Below are positions 9,601 to 17,224 of a DNA stretch of 43,213 bases, one piece after another. A model generated the notes under the pieces. The model made no database searches, was not told the DNA's origin, and saw only the letters and a program-made list of their open reading frames with translations. The stretch's first letter is position 1. Each line of letters opens with the position of its first letter. Source of the stretch: JBDTNK01 sp039933775 (GTDB lineage Bacteria; Chloroflexota; Limnocylindria; QHBO01). The stretch is from assembly GCA_039933775.1 (NCBI GenBank), contig JBDTNK010000013.1:1-43213 (forward strand). Direction: 5' to 3'. The position numbers and the translations under genes were made by a program.

Positions 9601-9630
9601 GAACTGTGGTGGCTGCTGAGCGTCAAGTGA
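6625..9630 (+). CDS. Secreted subtilisin-like (S8) protease with three CWB2 cell-wall-binding repeats
   Basis: 1001 residues. A hydrophobic stretch at about 35-57 ending AVRA-AEP is a signal peptide, preceded by an unusually long n-region that contains CPRC. A propeptide-like part runs to about 290. The catalytic domain has H335 in HPTWVAG, oxyanion N431 in SASGN and S517 in GTSAATPIVSG. The position where S8 enzymes carry Asp (usual VAVxDTG) reads VRVAVVEYHN, with Glu302. After a beta-rich domain come three cell-wall-binding type 2 repeats at about 701, 803 and 905, each with (R/A)xxGxxRYxTAA, FPDALAG and ILG motifs, which would attach it to surface polymers. The TTG start at 6625 is set by GAGGAGG at 6614-6620. 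The 3' end overlaps the convergent mec gene by 8 nt. Confidence 0.88.
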   Translation: MAADHCPRCRRTLAPHAGWASPRVAAPLEPRLRRIATAIIGLVMTATVVLPAPAVRAAEPNDQAGAGYLAVAEGGAASDFELLYERTATVPATGETLWVGKYVDARTGTISTVYRDGRGAVAGEQTLGERETAALAAQPALEAKGDAALLGAVAAAPAGPLHVAVWLEADATAAAAAVVAAHPEVTWLGDRPVIDDLEQLRAIRGELYAARAATYAEAAAAFGTEVAALGGRVAYASTSASLVFVDLPAPSAAALAERPEVASLGLEASWAPQMSSANPTVQANWTGGAGDQGDGVRVAVVEYHNVRASGDLGGQVVASHSTSGTLAYTAGVFDHPTWVAGAIASKNGTFTGVAPGADIVSSSTGGYQPSLTTDRSIVAAADWAIQPGGGDADVVNTSVVQDTAQGAEEARRYFDSIAWEAGRLPVSASGNLSALGTWDVGSPGTGYNVLTVGGTDDRGTGGWTDDRLWYVPGSNGASYRDVTGVSWNAHGDYNKPNVSAPAVNVVTANGLGASGTSAATPIVSGIAAQLIARAPSLAAWPEAVRALVMAGAIHRIPMPDGSINVDHEGTGTVSALWSNRILVAGDGTYGGYAFGTLNGVSSRQISVVAGQRVRVALAWSSHTSGSAYAKSDTLASDLDLRVRHPNGAVSGSYTIDNSYEWVDITAQATGQMTIDVVPTRLAAGEPFALAWTKWKVGTPTRLGGANRYGTAAIVSRTGYSPNVPAVFITTGENFPDALAGAPAAAALRGPLLLVQGSRIPSETAGELTRLRPQRIFVLGSAGVVSDGVLSALRSYTPTGRVDRLAGPDRYATAASISSTIFSPGVAMAFVATGQNFPDALAGGPAAAINGGPVLLTKYGELPAATAAELRRLQPKEIVILGGAAGAVSAQVEAALRAFSPKVTRVAGPDRYATAAAIVGRFFPSASDAFLATGRDFPDALAGSAYAGRDRRPLLLTTAAELTAPTRGQLARLDPARTWILGSSTVVGNSVVSELWWLLSVK

Positions 9631-10063
9631 CCCCGGTGACGATCGCCAGCGGGACCTCGACCGAGAGGCCGTCGCGGATGCGCCAGGCGCGGAGCGCCTC
9701 CTCGGGACCGGCCGACGGATCGGCGAGGGTCGCCAGCAGGTAGAAGGCGTCGGGGTACATCGCCGCGCGGCGGTCGGTGGCGGATGGGACCGCCGGCGAG
9801 CGGGTGTGCGAGTGGAAGATCGCCACGAGATCTTCGCCGGCCTCATCGATCGCGAAGGTGATGCGCACGAGGTCCTCGGGATGGACGTTGTAGCGCAGCG
9901 GGCTCGCCTCGCTGTTGCGGGCGACGTGCATCGTGGTCACGCGTCGCGTGGCCAACGAACCGGCGAGCAGGGCACACGCCTCGTTCGGCAGCTCGGCGCG
10001 GGCATGGGCGAGGAGCGCCCCGGCGACCGAGCGCGGCAGCGCGAGGGCGCCATCGGTCACCAC
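9623..10063 (-). CDS. mec: JAMM/MPN+ metalloprotease, Mec-like CysO-cysteine hydrolase
   Basis: 146 residues. Full JAMM zinc site: Glu in PNEACALLAG and HSHTRSPAVPSATD (HxHx7Sx2D). In Mycobacterium tuberculosis the homologue Mec cuts cysteine from the CysO-cysteine adduct and regenerates CysO; the neighbours here are exactly cysM and cysO, so the same job is inferred. The start is GTG 10063 or GTG 10060; the latter makes a 4-nt GTGA overlap with the cysM stop. Last gene of the suf-cys operon; its stop lies inside the convergent protease gene and no terminator is seen. Confidence 0.87.
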   Translation of the reverse strand: MVTDGALALPRSVAGALLAHARAELPNEACALLAGSLATRRVTTMHVARNSEASPLRYNVHPEDLVRITFAIDEAGEDLVAIFHSHTRSPAVPSATDRRAAMYPDAFYLLATLADPSAGPEEALRAWRIRDGLSVEVPLAIVTGVT

Positions 10064-11013
10064 AGCAGGGAGCCTCCGAGCTCGTCGCTGAGCTCGTCGA
10101 GCGGCCGCGTCCAGAGGTCGGTGGAGAGGTACTTCCAGCCGGCGTCGGCGAGCAGAACGACGAGCGAACCATGATCCATCTCGCGTGCCACGCGCAGCGC
10201 GACGGCGATCGCCGCGCCCGACGAGAGGCCGGCGAAGATGCCCTCCTCGTCGAGCAGCTGCCGCACCCCGATCAGCGCGTCGCGATTGCTGACCAGGTAG
10301 CGGTCGTCGAGCAGCGAGGCGTCCAGGACGGGGGGCACGAAGCCCTCGTCCAGCGAGCGCAGCCCCTGCACCTGCTCACCGGGGAGCGGCTCCGCGGCGA
10401 CGATGCGGACGCCGGGCCGCTGCTCCTTCAGGTATCGGCCCGCGCCGGTCAGCGTGCCGCCCGTGCCGAGCCCCGCGACGAAGACGTCCAGGTCGGGAAC
10501 CTGCGCCAGGATCTCGGGGCCTGTCGTCTCGTAGTGCGCCAGCGGGTTTGCGGCGTTGCCGTACTGGTACGGCATGAAGAGGGTCGGGTCGGCACCGGCC
10601 AGGGACTGCGCCAGGCGGATCGCGCCGTTCGAGCCTTCAGCGCCGGGTGACGAGATGATCTGGGCGCCGAAGAGGCGCAGCAGCTGTGCGCGCTCCGGCG
10701 TCGTGTTGTCGGGTATGACGATGCGCACCGGATGGCCGAACTGCGATCCGATCATCGCCAGGCTGATCCCGGTATTGCCGCTCGACGGCTCGAGGATCGT
10801 CTGTCCCGGCTGCAACGCACCGCTCGCGCGCGCGTCGCTCAGCATGCGCAGCGCCACCCGGTCCTTCACCGAGCCGGTCGGGTTGTTGCCCTCGAGCTTG
10901 GCGTAGAGGCGCACCCCGGGGTTGGGCGCGAGGCGCGGCAGCCCGACCATGGGCGTATCGCCGATGGCCGCGAGCAGGTCCGAGGCGACGCCAAGCCCCG
11001 ACTGGCGAGGCAT
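10057..11013 (-). CDS. cysM: CysM-type cysteine synthase using CysO thiocarboxylate
   Basis: 318 residues, fold type II PLP enzyme. PTGSVKDR holds the PLP lysine, PSSGNTGI binds substrate carboxylate and GLGTGGTLTG cradles the PLP phosphate. The region IVAAEPLPGEQVQGLRSLDEGFVPPV and the C-terminal tail DAGWKYLSTDLW...LLW closely follow mycobacterial CysM, including an Arg before (S/N)(L/M)DEGFVP that in that enzyme selects O-phosphoserine. Inferred reaction: aminoacrylate from O-phosphoserine plus CysO-COSH gives CysO-Cys. It starts 8 nt after cysO and overlaps mec. Confidence 0.9.
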   Translation of the reverse strand: MPRQSGLGVASDLLAAIGDTPMVGLPRLAPNPGVRLYAKLEGNNPTGSVKDRVALRMLSDARASGALQPGQTILEPSSGNTGISLAMIGSQFGHPVRIVIPDNTTPERAQLLRLFGAQIISSPGAEGSNGAIRLAQSLAGADPTLFMPYQYGNAANPLAHYETTGPEILAQVPDLDVFVAGLGTGGTLTGAGRYLKEQRPGVRIVAAEPLPGEQVQGLRSLDEGFVPPVLDASLLDDRYLVSNRDALIGVRQLLDEEGIFAGLSSGAAIAVALRVAREMDHGSLVVLLADAGWKYLSTDLWTRPLDELSDELGGSLLW

Positions 11014-11021
11014 CCGGCGCT

Positions 11022-11294
11022 TCAGGCGCCTCCGGCCATGGCCGGCAGCAGGATGATCGTGTCGTCCGCGCCGAGCGCGGTCGCCAGGCCGTCGCGATAG
11101 CGCACGTCCCGGTCATTGACGTAGACGTTGATGAAGCGGCTCAGCTCGCCGTCCTCGGTGACCCGCAGGCGCAGGTCCGGGAATCGGTCGAAGAGGTCGT
11201 CGAGTGCATCGCTGACGGTGGCGCCGCTGGCGTCGACCTGGCGCTGCCCGTTGACCGAGTCGCGCAGCACCGGCGGGATGCGCACCGTGCTCAC
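11022..11294 (-). CDS. cysO: CysO/MoaD-like ubiquitin-fold sulfur carrier, ending GGA
   Basis: 90 residues with beta-grasp features: VSTVRIPPVL, TVSDALDDLFDRFPDLR, FINVYVNDRDVRY and ADDTIILLPAMAGGA. The sulfur carrier is adenylated and thiocarboxylated at a C-terminal diglycine. Here Gly88-Gly89 is followed by one extra residue, Ala90, before the TGA (11022-11024), so the carrier should need trimming before activation. The start is GTG 11294, which overlaps the stop of the activating enzyme (GTGA). The cysM gene follows 8 nt later. MoaD or ThiS are alternatives, but the gene order favours CysO. Confidence 0.87.
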   Translation of the reverse strand: MSTVRIPPVLRDSVNGQRQVDASGATVSDALDDLFDRFPDLRLRVTEDGELSRFINVYVNDRDVRYRDGLATALGADDTIILLPAMAGGA

Positions 11295-12460
11295 GAGACC
11301 GATGCTCCCGCCGCGACGGCCTGGCCGGCCGGCACGGCGTCCGCGAACGGCGACTCGACGCCGCAGGCGGGACACGACGGATCGCGCCAGACCTTCACCT
11401 CGTCGAAGTGCGTGCCCATGGCGTCGAACATGAGCAGCCGTCCGGCGAGCGTATCGCCAACCCCCAGGATGAGCTTGAAGACCTCGTTGCTCTGCAGCAG
11501 GCCCACGATTCCCGGCAGCACGCCGAGCACGCCCGCCACGCTGCACGCGGGCGCCAGCTCGTCCGGGGGCTGGGTCGGGTACATGCAGCGATAGCACGGC
11601 CCCTCGAATGGGATGAAGGTCGTGATCTGGCCGTCCCAGCGGTAGATGCTGCCGTGCACAACCGGCTTGCGCAGCTTGATCGCCGCGTCGTTGAGCACGT
11701 AACGCGTATCGAAGTTATCAGTCCCGTCGACGATGACGTCGTAGCCGGCGATGAGCCGATCGACGTTCTCCGCGTTCAGCCGCTCCGCATGCTTGATCAC
11801 CACCGTCTCGGGGTTCAGCCCGGCGATCGTCTGCTCCGCCGAGTCGACCTTGCGCATCCCGATGCGGTCGGCGCCGTGGAGCACCTGGCGCTGCAGGTTC
11901 GACTCCTCGACCACGTCGTCGTCGACGAGGCCGATGGTGCCGACACCCGATGCCGCGAGGTAGAGCGCGCTCGGCGAGCCGAGGGCACCTGTCCCGATGA
12001 GCAGGACCTTCGCGTCGAGGAGCTTGCGCTGGCCCTTCTGGCCGATCTCGGGGATCAGCGTCTGGCGTGCGTAGCGACGCATCTGCGCCTCGGTCAGCAG
12101 CCCGGCGCTGGGCGCCTGCCACGCGCCACCCTTGGCGCGCCACTCGGGGAGGGCGCCGCGGAGGCTGACGACGTTGGTGTAGCCCATCGCGGCCATGGTC
12201 CGCGCGGCACGGCCCGAGCGGGCGCCGACGGCGCAGTGGACGAGGATCGGGGTCGCGAGGTCCGGGAAGGTGTCGCGAATCTTCGTGGCGACGTCGCCCA
12301 GCGGCACGAGCGTGGCGCCGGGGATGTGGCCGTCGTTCCACTCGCTCTCCTCGCGCACATCGAGGATCTCGCGGTTCGCGGCGATCTCGAGCGCCTGATC
12401 GATCGTCGCCTCGCGGACGGTTACTGGCTGCTGGGTGGGGTTCATCGGTCCTGTGGTCAT
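11291..12460 (-). CDS. Rhodanese-MoeB fusion, CysO-activating adenylyl/sulfurtransferase (MoeZ-like)
   Basis: 389 residues. Residues about 14-112 are a rhodanese domain (DVREESEWNDGHIPGA, active loop CAVGARSG with the persulfide Cys). Residues about 120-375 are a MoeB/ThiF E1-like domain: IGTGALGSP nucleotide loop, NLQRQ arginine, DGTDNF, CYRCMYP and CPACG zinc cysteines, and Cys in PACSVAGVLG. It would adenylate the CysO C-terminus and pass sulfur to it. The domain order is rhodanese first, the reverse of mycobacterial MoeZ and human MOCS3. Its ATG overlaps the sufU stop (ATGA), and sulfur from the upstream SufS is a natural source. Confidence 0.9.
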   Translation of the reverse strand: MTTGPMNPTQQPVTVREATIDQALEIAANREILDVREESEWNDGHIPGATLVPLGDVATKIRDTFPDLATPILVHCAVGARSGRAARTMAAMGYTNVVSLRGALPEWRAKGGAWQAPSAGLLTEAQMRRYARQTLIPEIGQKGQRKLLDAKVLLIGTGALGSPSALYLAASGVGTIGLVDDDVVEESNLQRQVLHGADRIGMRKVDSAEQTIAGLNPETVVIKHAERLNAENVDRLIAGYDVIVDGTDNFDTRYVLNDAAIKLRKPVVHGSIYRWDGQITTFIPFEGPCYRCMYPTQPPDELAPACSVAGVLGVLPGIVGLLQSNEVFKLILGVGDTLAGRLLMFDAMGTHFDEVKVWRDPSCPACGVESPFADAVPAGQAVAAGASVS

Positions 12461-12900
12461 CCTTTGGTCGGGGAGCTGCCGCCGCTGCCGGCGGAGATGG
12501 GGAGGTCGGCTTCATCGGGCCAGGCGACGGCGGAGCCGCGCACGGCGCCCTGGAGCACCTTGTAGGAGAGGAGGGCGCACTTCAGGCGCGCCGGCGTGAT
12601 CGGCACGCCCAGGCCCTCGAGGATAGCGGCGGGATCGATCTCGCGCGCCTCGTCGACCGTCATGCCGCGCAGCTCATCGGTCAGGATGCTGGCGCTCGCC
12701 TGGCTGACCGCGCAGCCCTGGCCGTCGAACGCGATGTCGACGATGCGGGTCTTGGCATCGCTGAGCACGATCGTCATCGACAGCTCATCGCCGCAGGTCG
12801 GGTTTGAGTCCGCGAAGTGCAGGTCGTGCGGTTCGAGCATCCCCTTGTTGTGCGGGTTGCGGTAATGCTCGAGGATGAAGTCGCGGTACAGGTTGTCCAT
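12457..12900 (-). CDS. sufU: SufU zinc-dependent sulfur transfer protein
   Basis: 147 residues, IscU-like fold. Metal and sulfur ligands are in place: Cys and Asp in NPTCGDELSM, Cys in DGQGCAVSQAS, Cys in LKCALLSYKVL. SufU takes persulfide from SufS and delivers it to SufBCD in Gram-positive-type SUF systems. The C-terminal tail is Gly/Ser-rich (SAGSGGSSPTKG). It starts 4 nt after sufS and overlaps the next gene by 4 nt. Confidence 0.94.
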   Translation of the reverse strand: MDNLYRDFILEHYRNPHNKGMLEPHDLHFADSNPTCGDELSMTIVLSDAKTRIVDIAFDGQGCAVSQASASILTDELRGMTVDEAREIDPAAILEGLGVPITPARLKCALLSYKVLQGAVRGSAVAWPDEADLPISAGSGGSSPTKG

Positions 12901-12904
12901 CTGC

Positions 12905-14188
12905 TCAGCCCCGGAAGAGGCGGATCGTCGATCCGATCGCGTCGATGAGGGCGGCGATATCGTCGGCGTCGTTGTAGACGTAGAAGCTCGCGCGGGTGGT
13001 GGCCGGAACGCCGTAGTGGAGCATCACCGGCTGCGCGCAATGGTGTCCGGCGCGCACCGCGACTCCCTCGCGATCGAGGATCGTGGCCACGTCGTGCGGA
13101 TGGATGGCGTCGAGCGTGAAGCTGATGATGCCTGCCTGCTCATCCGGGTTTCCCGGACCATACCGATGCAGCCCATCGATCGTCCCCAGCGCGTCCCACG
13201 CCGTCTGCGTCAGCCAGCGCTCGTGCTGGCGCACCTTCTGCATGCCAAGTCCGTCGAGGTATTCGATGGCCGCCGCCAGGCCCATCGCCTCGGCGATGGC
13301 GGGCGTTCCGGCCTCGAACTTCCAGGGCACCTCGGCGAAGGTCGTGCCCGCGAGCGTCACGCGGCTGATCATGCTGCCGCCCGCGAGGAAGGGCGGCATG
13401 GCATCGAGCAGCTCGCGCCGCGCCCAGAGCGCACCGATCCCCGACGGGCCCATCATCTTGTGGCCTGACAGCGCCACGAAATCGGCACCCAGCGCGGCCA
13501 CGTCGACCGGCATGTGCGGGACGCTCTGCGCCACGTCGAGCATGACGAGCGCGCGCACCGCGTGCGCCCGTTCCACGATCTCGCGCACCGGGTTGATCGT
13601 GCCGAGCGCGTTGGACACGTGACTGAAGGCGAGCAGCTTCGCCGGGCGGCCGTCGCTGCCTGCGAGCTTGCGCTCGAGGTCGTCGAGCACCAGGCGCCCC
13701 GCCTCGTCGATCGCGACGTAGCTGATCGTGGCACCGGTCGCCTGCGCGATGAGCTGCCACGGCACGAGGTTGGCGTGATGCTCCATCTCGGTCGCGAGGA
13801 TCGTGTCGCCGGGGCCAAGGTTCGCGCGGCCCCAGCTGTGCGCCACGAGGTTGATCGCCTCGGTCGCGTTGCGCACGAAGACGATCTCGCGCTCGCTCGG
13901 CGCGCCGATGAAGCGCGCCAGCCGCTTGCGTGCACCCTCGTAGCGGGCGGTCGCATCCTCGGACAGCTCGTAGATGCCGCGATGCACGTTGGCGTAATGA
14001 TGCGCGTAGGCATCGGCCAGCGCATCGATCATGGCGCGCGGCTTGGGCGACGACGCCGCCGCATCGAGGTAGACGAGCCGCTTTCCGCTGCGCGTCAGCC
14101 GCTCGAAGACGGGGAAATCGGCGCGCAGCGCGGTGCCGTCGAGCCCGTGCTCATCGGTCGCAGAGGCGACGGCCTGTTCGATCGCCAT
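12905..14188 (-). CDS. sufS: SufS cysteine desulfurase
   Basis: 427 residues, class V aminotransferase fold. The PLP lysine is in LSGHKMMGPSG, the catalytic Cys in RAGHHCAQPVM, and the PLP-stacking His is in EHHAN. It releases sulfur from cysteine as an enzyme persulfide for SufU and probably for the rhodanese encoded downstream. The operon therefore both makes and consumes cysteine sulfur. It lies between sufC (23 nt gap) and sufU. Confidence 0.95.
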   Translation of the reverse strand: MAIEQAVASATDEHGLDGTALRADFPVFERLTRSGKRLVYLDAAASSPKPRAMIDALADAYAHHYANVHRGIYELSEDATARYEGARKRLARFIGAPSEREIVFVRNATEAINLVAHSWGRANLGPGDTILATEMEHHANLVPWQLIAQATGATISYVAIDEAGRLVLDDLERKLAGSDGRPAKLLAFSHVSNALGTINPVREIVERAHAVRALVMLDVAQSVPHMPVDVAALGADFVALSGHKMMGPSGIGALWARRELLDAMPPFLAGGSMISRVTLAGTTFAEVPWKFEAGTPAIAEAMGLAAAIEYLDGLGMQKVRQHERWLTQTAWDALGTIDGLHRYGPGNPDEQAGIISFTLDAIHPHDVATILDREGVAVRAGHHCAQPVMLHYGVPATTRASFYVYNDADDIAALIDAIGSTIRLFRG

Positions 14189-14211
14189 CAGGATGTGATG
14201 CGCGCCTGGGC

Positions 14212-15051
14212 TCAGGCGTGCTCGGCGACCGGCTCGGGTGCCTCATCGGTCACGGCGGCATCAAGGCCGATCTGGTCGCGGACCCAGTCGTAGCCGTTGG
14301 CCTCGAGCTGGTGACTGAGCTCCTTGTCGCCGCTCATCACGATCCGGCCGGCCATCAACACGTGCACGAACTGCGGCGTGACGTAGTTCAGCATGCGCTG
14401 GTAGTGGGTGATCATCAGGACGCCCATCTCCGGGTTGAGCGAGGCGGTGATGCCCTCGGCCACGGTACGCAGCGCGTCGATGTCGAGTCCCGAGTCGGTC
14501 TCGTCCAGGATCGCGATCTGCGGGGCCAGGATCGCCATCTGCAGCATCTCGAGCCGCTTCTTCTCGCCGCCGGAGAAGCCCTCGTTCACGTAGCGCGTGG
14601 CGAACGTGGGGTCCATCTTCAGCATCGCCATCTTCTCGCCCATCAGCTTGCGGAACTTGCCGAGCGGGATCCCGGTATAGCGCGTCGCGGCCGCGCCACC
14701 GTCGCCGACCGGCTTGGGGTGGTGGACCGCGTTGTAGATGTTGCGCAGGAAGCTGGCGACGGTCACGCCCGGGATCGCGCTGGGGTACTGGAAGGCGAGG
14801 AAGATGCCCAGGCGAGCCCGCTTGTCGGGGCTCAGCTTGAGCATGCTCTCGCCGCGCCAGGTGACGCTGCCGGCATCCACGTGGTAGTCGGGATGGCCCA
14901 TCAGCGCGTAGGCGAGGCTTGTCTTGCCCGAGCCGTTCGGACCCATGATGGCGTGCACCTCGCCTTGGCGGACGGTCAGGTCAATGCCGCGCAGGATCTT
15001 TTTGCCGGCGATGCTGACCTCGAGGCCGTTGATCTGGAGTTCGTGCGTCAT
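14212..15051 (-). CDS. sufC: SufC ATPase of the SufBCD scaffold
   Basis: 279 residues. Walker A GPNGSGKTS, Q-loop FLAFQYP, signature FSGGEKKRLEMLQ, Walker B IAILDETDSGLD and H-loop MITHYQR are all present. A soluble ABC ATPase that drives conformational change of SufB-SufD. The C-terminal extension (AVTDEAPEPVAEHA) is longer than in E. coli. About 39 nt separate it from the Rrf2 gene upstream. Confidence 0.96.
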   Translation of the reverse strand: MTHELQINGLEVSIAGKKILRGIDLTVRQGEVHAIMGPNGSGKTSLAYALMGHPDYHVDAGSVTWRGESMLKLSPDKRARLGIFLAFQYPSAIPGVTVASFLRNIYNAVHHPKPVGDGGAAATRYTGIPLGKFRKLMGEKMAMLKMDPTFATRYVNEGFSGGEKKRLEMLQMAILAPQIAILDETDSGLDIDALRTVAEGITASLNPEMGVLMITHYQRMLNYVTPQFVHVLMAGRIVMSGDKELSHQLEANGYDWVRDQIGLDAAVTDEAPEPVAEHA

Positions 15052-15090
15052 GCGTTGTTCGTTGCTCCGTGATGATCGATGGTCGCCGCG

Positions 15091-15627
15091 TCAGGCCCCG
15101 ATGGACCCCGCGGCGGGAGTTGCGTCATTGGTGCGCGCCGAATCCGCCACGACCAGGTCGCGCGCAGCATGCGCCGCGACACGTTGGCGGCGGACGCGCG
15201 CGGGATAGGGAGGCCCGCCGGCCGTGGCGGCGACCTCGGCGATGGTTGTGGTGCTGAGCGTGCCCTCCAGCGCCTCGTGGACGCGCTGGAAGACCTCGTG
15301 CACACTGCACGCCTGCGGGCGGTCACAGGCCTCGAGGTTGTCGGGGCCGGCGCACGGCATCTCGACCAGCGGGCCCTCGAGCGCGCGCATCGCGTCGGCC
15401 ACGCTGATGAGCTCCGGGGCGCGCGCCAGCTGGTAGCCGCCTGACTGCCCGCGCGTTGCCGTCAGCAGATCCGCCCGCCGCAGATCGCCGACGAGCTGCT
15501 CCAGGTAGGCGTGCGGCAGCTTCTCCGCCTTGCTGATGCCGGCCAGCGAGAGCGGGCCATCACCGTGGTGCCGCGCCAGCGTCACCAGGATCCGGACGCC
15601 GTACTCGGTCCGACTGCTGATCCTCAT
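15091..15627 (-). CDS. Rrf2/IscR-family Fe-S regulator
   Basis: 178 residues. N-terminal winged helix (MRISSRTEYGVRILVTLARH, KLPHAYLEQLVGDLRRADLL, RGQSGGYQLAR). Three cysteines, MPCAGPDNLEACDRPQAC (C-X8-C-X5-C), can bind a 2Fe-2S cluster as in IscR-type proteins. The ATG at 15627 overlaps the Rieske stop by 4 nt. An IscR-type palindrome upstream of sufB (18677-18693) is its likely target, giving feedback on Fe-S supply. The C-terminus after about residue 145 is Ala/Arg-rich and looks disordered. Confidence 0.92.
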   Translation of the reverse strand: MRISSRTEYGVRILVTLARHHGDGPLSLAGISKAEKLPHAYLEQLVGDLRRADLLTATRGQSGGYQLARAPELISVADAMRALEGPLVEMPCAGPDNLEACDRPQACSVHEVFQRVHEALEGTLSTTTIAEVAATAGGPPYPARVRRQRVAAHAARDLVVADSARTNDATPAAGSIGA

Positions 15628-15944
15628 AGCTCCACCTGGACCTCGTCGCCGACCAGGCGTGCGTGGTAGGCGCGCACGGGACGCACCGGCGGCAGCGCGA
15701 GCACCTGCCCGGTGAACAGGTCGAAGCGGCCACCGTGGCGCGGGCACTCGACGGCGGTGCCGTCCAGCTCCCCGTTGCCAAGCACGCCGCCATCGTGGGT
15801 GCAGACATTGTCGATGGCGCCCCACTCCCCGTCCTCGGTCAGGCCGACGCACAGCGAACGGCCGTCGACCTCGACGACGCGCACGGTGCCCGGCTCGATC
15901 TCCGAGGCGCGGATCGCGGTCAGGAAGCCCGACGAGAGGGTCAT
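15624..15944 (-). CDS. Rieske-type [2Fe-2S] ferredoxin of the suf operon
   Basis: 106 residues. Cluster motifs VCTHDGG (CxH) and ECPRHGG (CxxH) are in the spacing used by soluble Rieske ferredoxins of non-heme iron oxygenases. Such a gene beside sufD is common in actinobacterial and Chloroflexota suf operons; electron delivery or cluster trafficking during assembly is inferred. It overlaps sufD and rrf2 by 4 nt each. Confidence 0.92.
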   Translation of the reverse strand: MTLSSGFLTAIRASEIEPGTVRVVEVDGRSLCVGLTEDGEWGAIDNVCTHDGGVLGNGELDGTAVECPRHGGRFDLFTGQVLALPPVRPVRAYHARLVGDEVQVEL

Positions 15945-17224
15945 GCCGCCACCGCGGGGCTGCTCTCGATGTCGGCGCGCCCGATGCGCGGGGCCAGGGC
16001 GTCCAGCATCCGCGCGCGAATCGGCTCCGACTCGATGCGGCTGATCACCTGCTCGAAGAAGCCGCGCACGATCATGCGCTCGGCCTCGTCTGGATCGAGC
16101 CCGCGAGACTGCGCGTAAAACAGCTGCACCGGGTCGATGGCGCCGGCCGTGGCTCCGTGCCCGCAACGCAGGATGTCGTTGGTCAGGATCTCGAGCGCCG
16201 GGATCGGCTCGGCCCCGGCGTCAGGGCTGAGGAGCAGGTTGCGGCACTCCTGGTAGCTGCTCGTCGCCTTGGCCTCCGGCTGCACGCGGAGCATGCCGTA
16301 GACGGTGGCATGCGCGCGATCGTAGAGCGCCGAGAGGTAGAGCAGGTCCGAGGTGGTGTGCGACCCGGCAAGGTCCTGCAGGCTGTTGATGTCGATGTGC
16401 TGGTCGTCGCCGGCGGCGAGGAGGCCCAGCAGTCGGCTGGCGCCGCCCTTGCCGGCCATCTGCACGTCCAAACCGAGCTTGGTGGTCTTCGAGCCGACCT
16501 CGCCGTTGAGCGAGGTCACGTTGGCGTCCTTGCCAACCCAGACGCGCTGCGTGCCCAGGTTCCAGGCCGCGTCGCCCAGGACCTGCAGGTTCGCGTAGCG
16601 CACCTTTGATCCCTCCATGGCGCGCAGCTCCGAGACGCCGCCGAACCAACCGGATTGGCCGTCGGGCGAGGCGAACTCCTCGAGAATCGTCACCGTGCTG
16701 TCGCGCCCGGCCACGATCACCGTCAGCGGCAGGAACGCCGCATCCGCCCGCGACTGCGTGACACGCACGCGCAGCAGACCGTCGACGTCGACGCCGTCGG
16801 GGACGTAGCAGAAGGTGCCGGCGGTCCACGCCGCGTGGGCCAGGGCCCAGATCTTGGCGTGCGACGGCAGCGTCGCCTCGTGCAGCAGGTGCTCGCGCAG
16901 CAGCTCGGCATGCTCGACCGCGGCGGTCGCGAGGTCGGTGAAGATGACGCCGCGCTCGGCGAGTTGCGCGTCGAGGCCCTCGCGCTCGACAATCACGTCG
17001 GATGCCGCGAGCAGCTCCGCGTCACGCGGCAGCGTCTCGAGCGAGGTCCGGCGCCACTCCTCCTCCTGGCCGGTGGGCCAGTCGACGGCGTCGGCGCGCG
17101 CCATCCAGTCGAGGCGCAGGTCGCGCAGCCAGTCGGGCTCGCCACCTGCCTCGCTGATCTTCGTCACGGCGGCCGCGTCGATCGCGGCCGCATCCACCAT
17201 CGGTCCGGTCGTGGCCTGGGTCAC
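15941..17224 (-). CDS. sufD: SufD scaffold subunit
   Basis: 427 residues, SufB/SufD right-handed beta-helix protein. The conserved C-terminal part reads NDILRCGHGATAGAIDPVQLFYAQSRG, with the His corresponding to the cluster-assembly histidine of E. coli SufD, then AERMIVRGFFEQVI. The GTG start at 17224 overlaps the sufB stop (GTGA). It forms the scaffold heterodimer with SufB and binds SufC. Confidence 0.94.
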   Translation of the reverse strand: MTQATTGPMVDAAAIDAAAVTKISEAGGEPDWLRDLRLDWMARADAVDWPTGQEEEWRRTSLETLPRDAELLAASDVIVEREGLDAQLAERGVIFTDLATAAVEHAELLREHLLHEATLPSHAKIWALAHAAWTAGTFCYVPDGVDVDGLLRVRVTQSRADAAFLPLTVIVAGRDSTVTILEEFASPDGQSGWFGGVSELRAMEGSKVRYANLQVLGDAAWNLGTQRVWVGKDANVTSLNGEVGSKTTKLGLDVQMAGKGGASRLLGLLAAGDDQHIDINSLQDLAGSHTTSDLLYLSALYDRAHATVYGMLRVQPEAKATSSYQECRNLLLSPDAGAEPIPALEILTNDILRCGHGATAGAIDPVQLFYAQSRGLDPDEAERMIVRGFFEQVISRIESEPIRARMLDALAPRIGRADIESSPAVAA

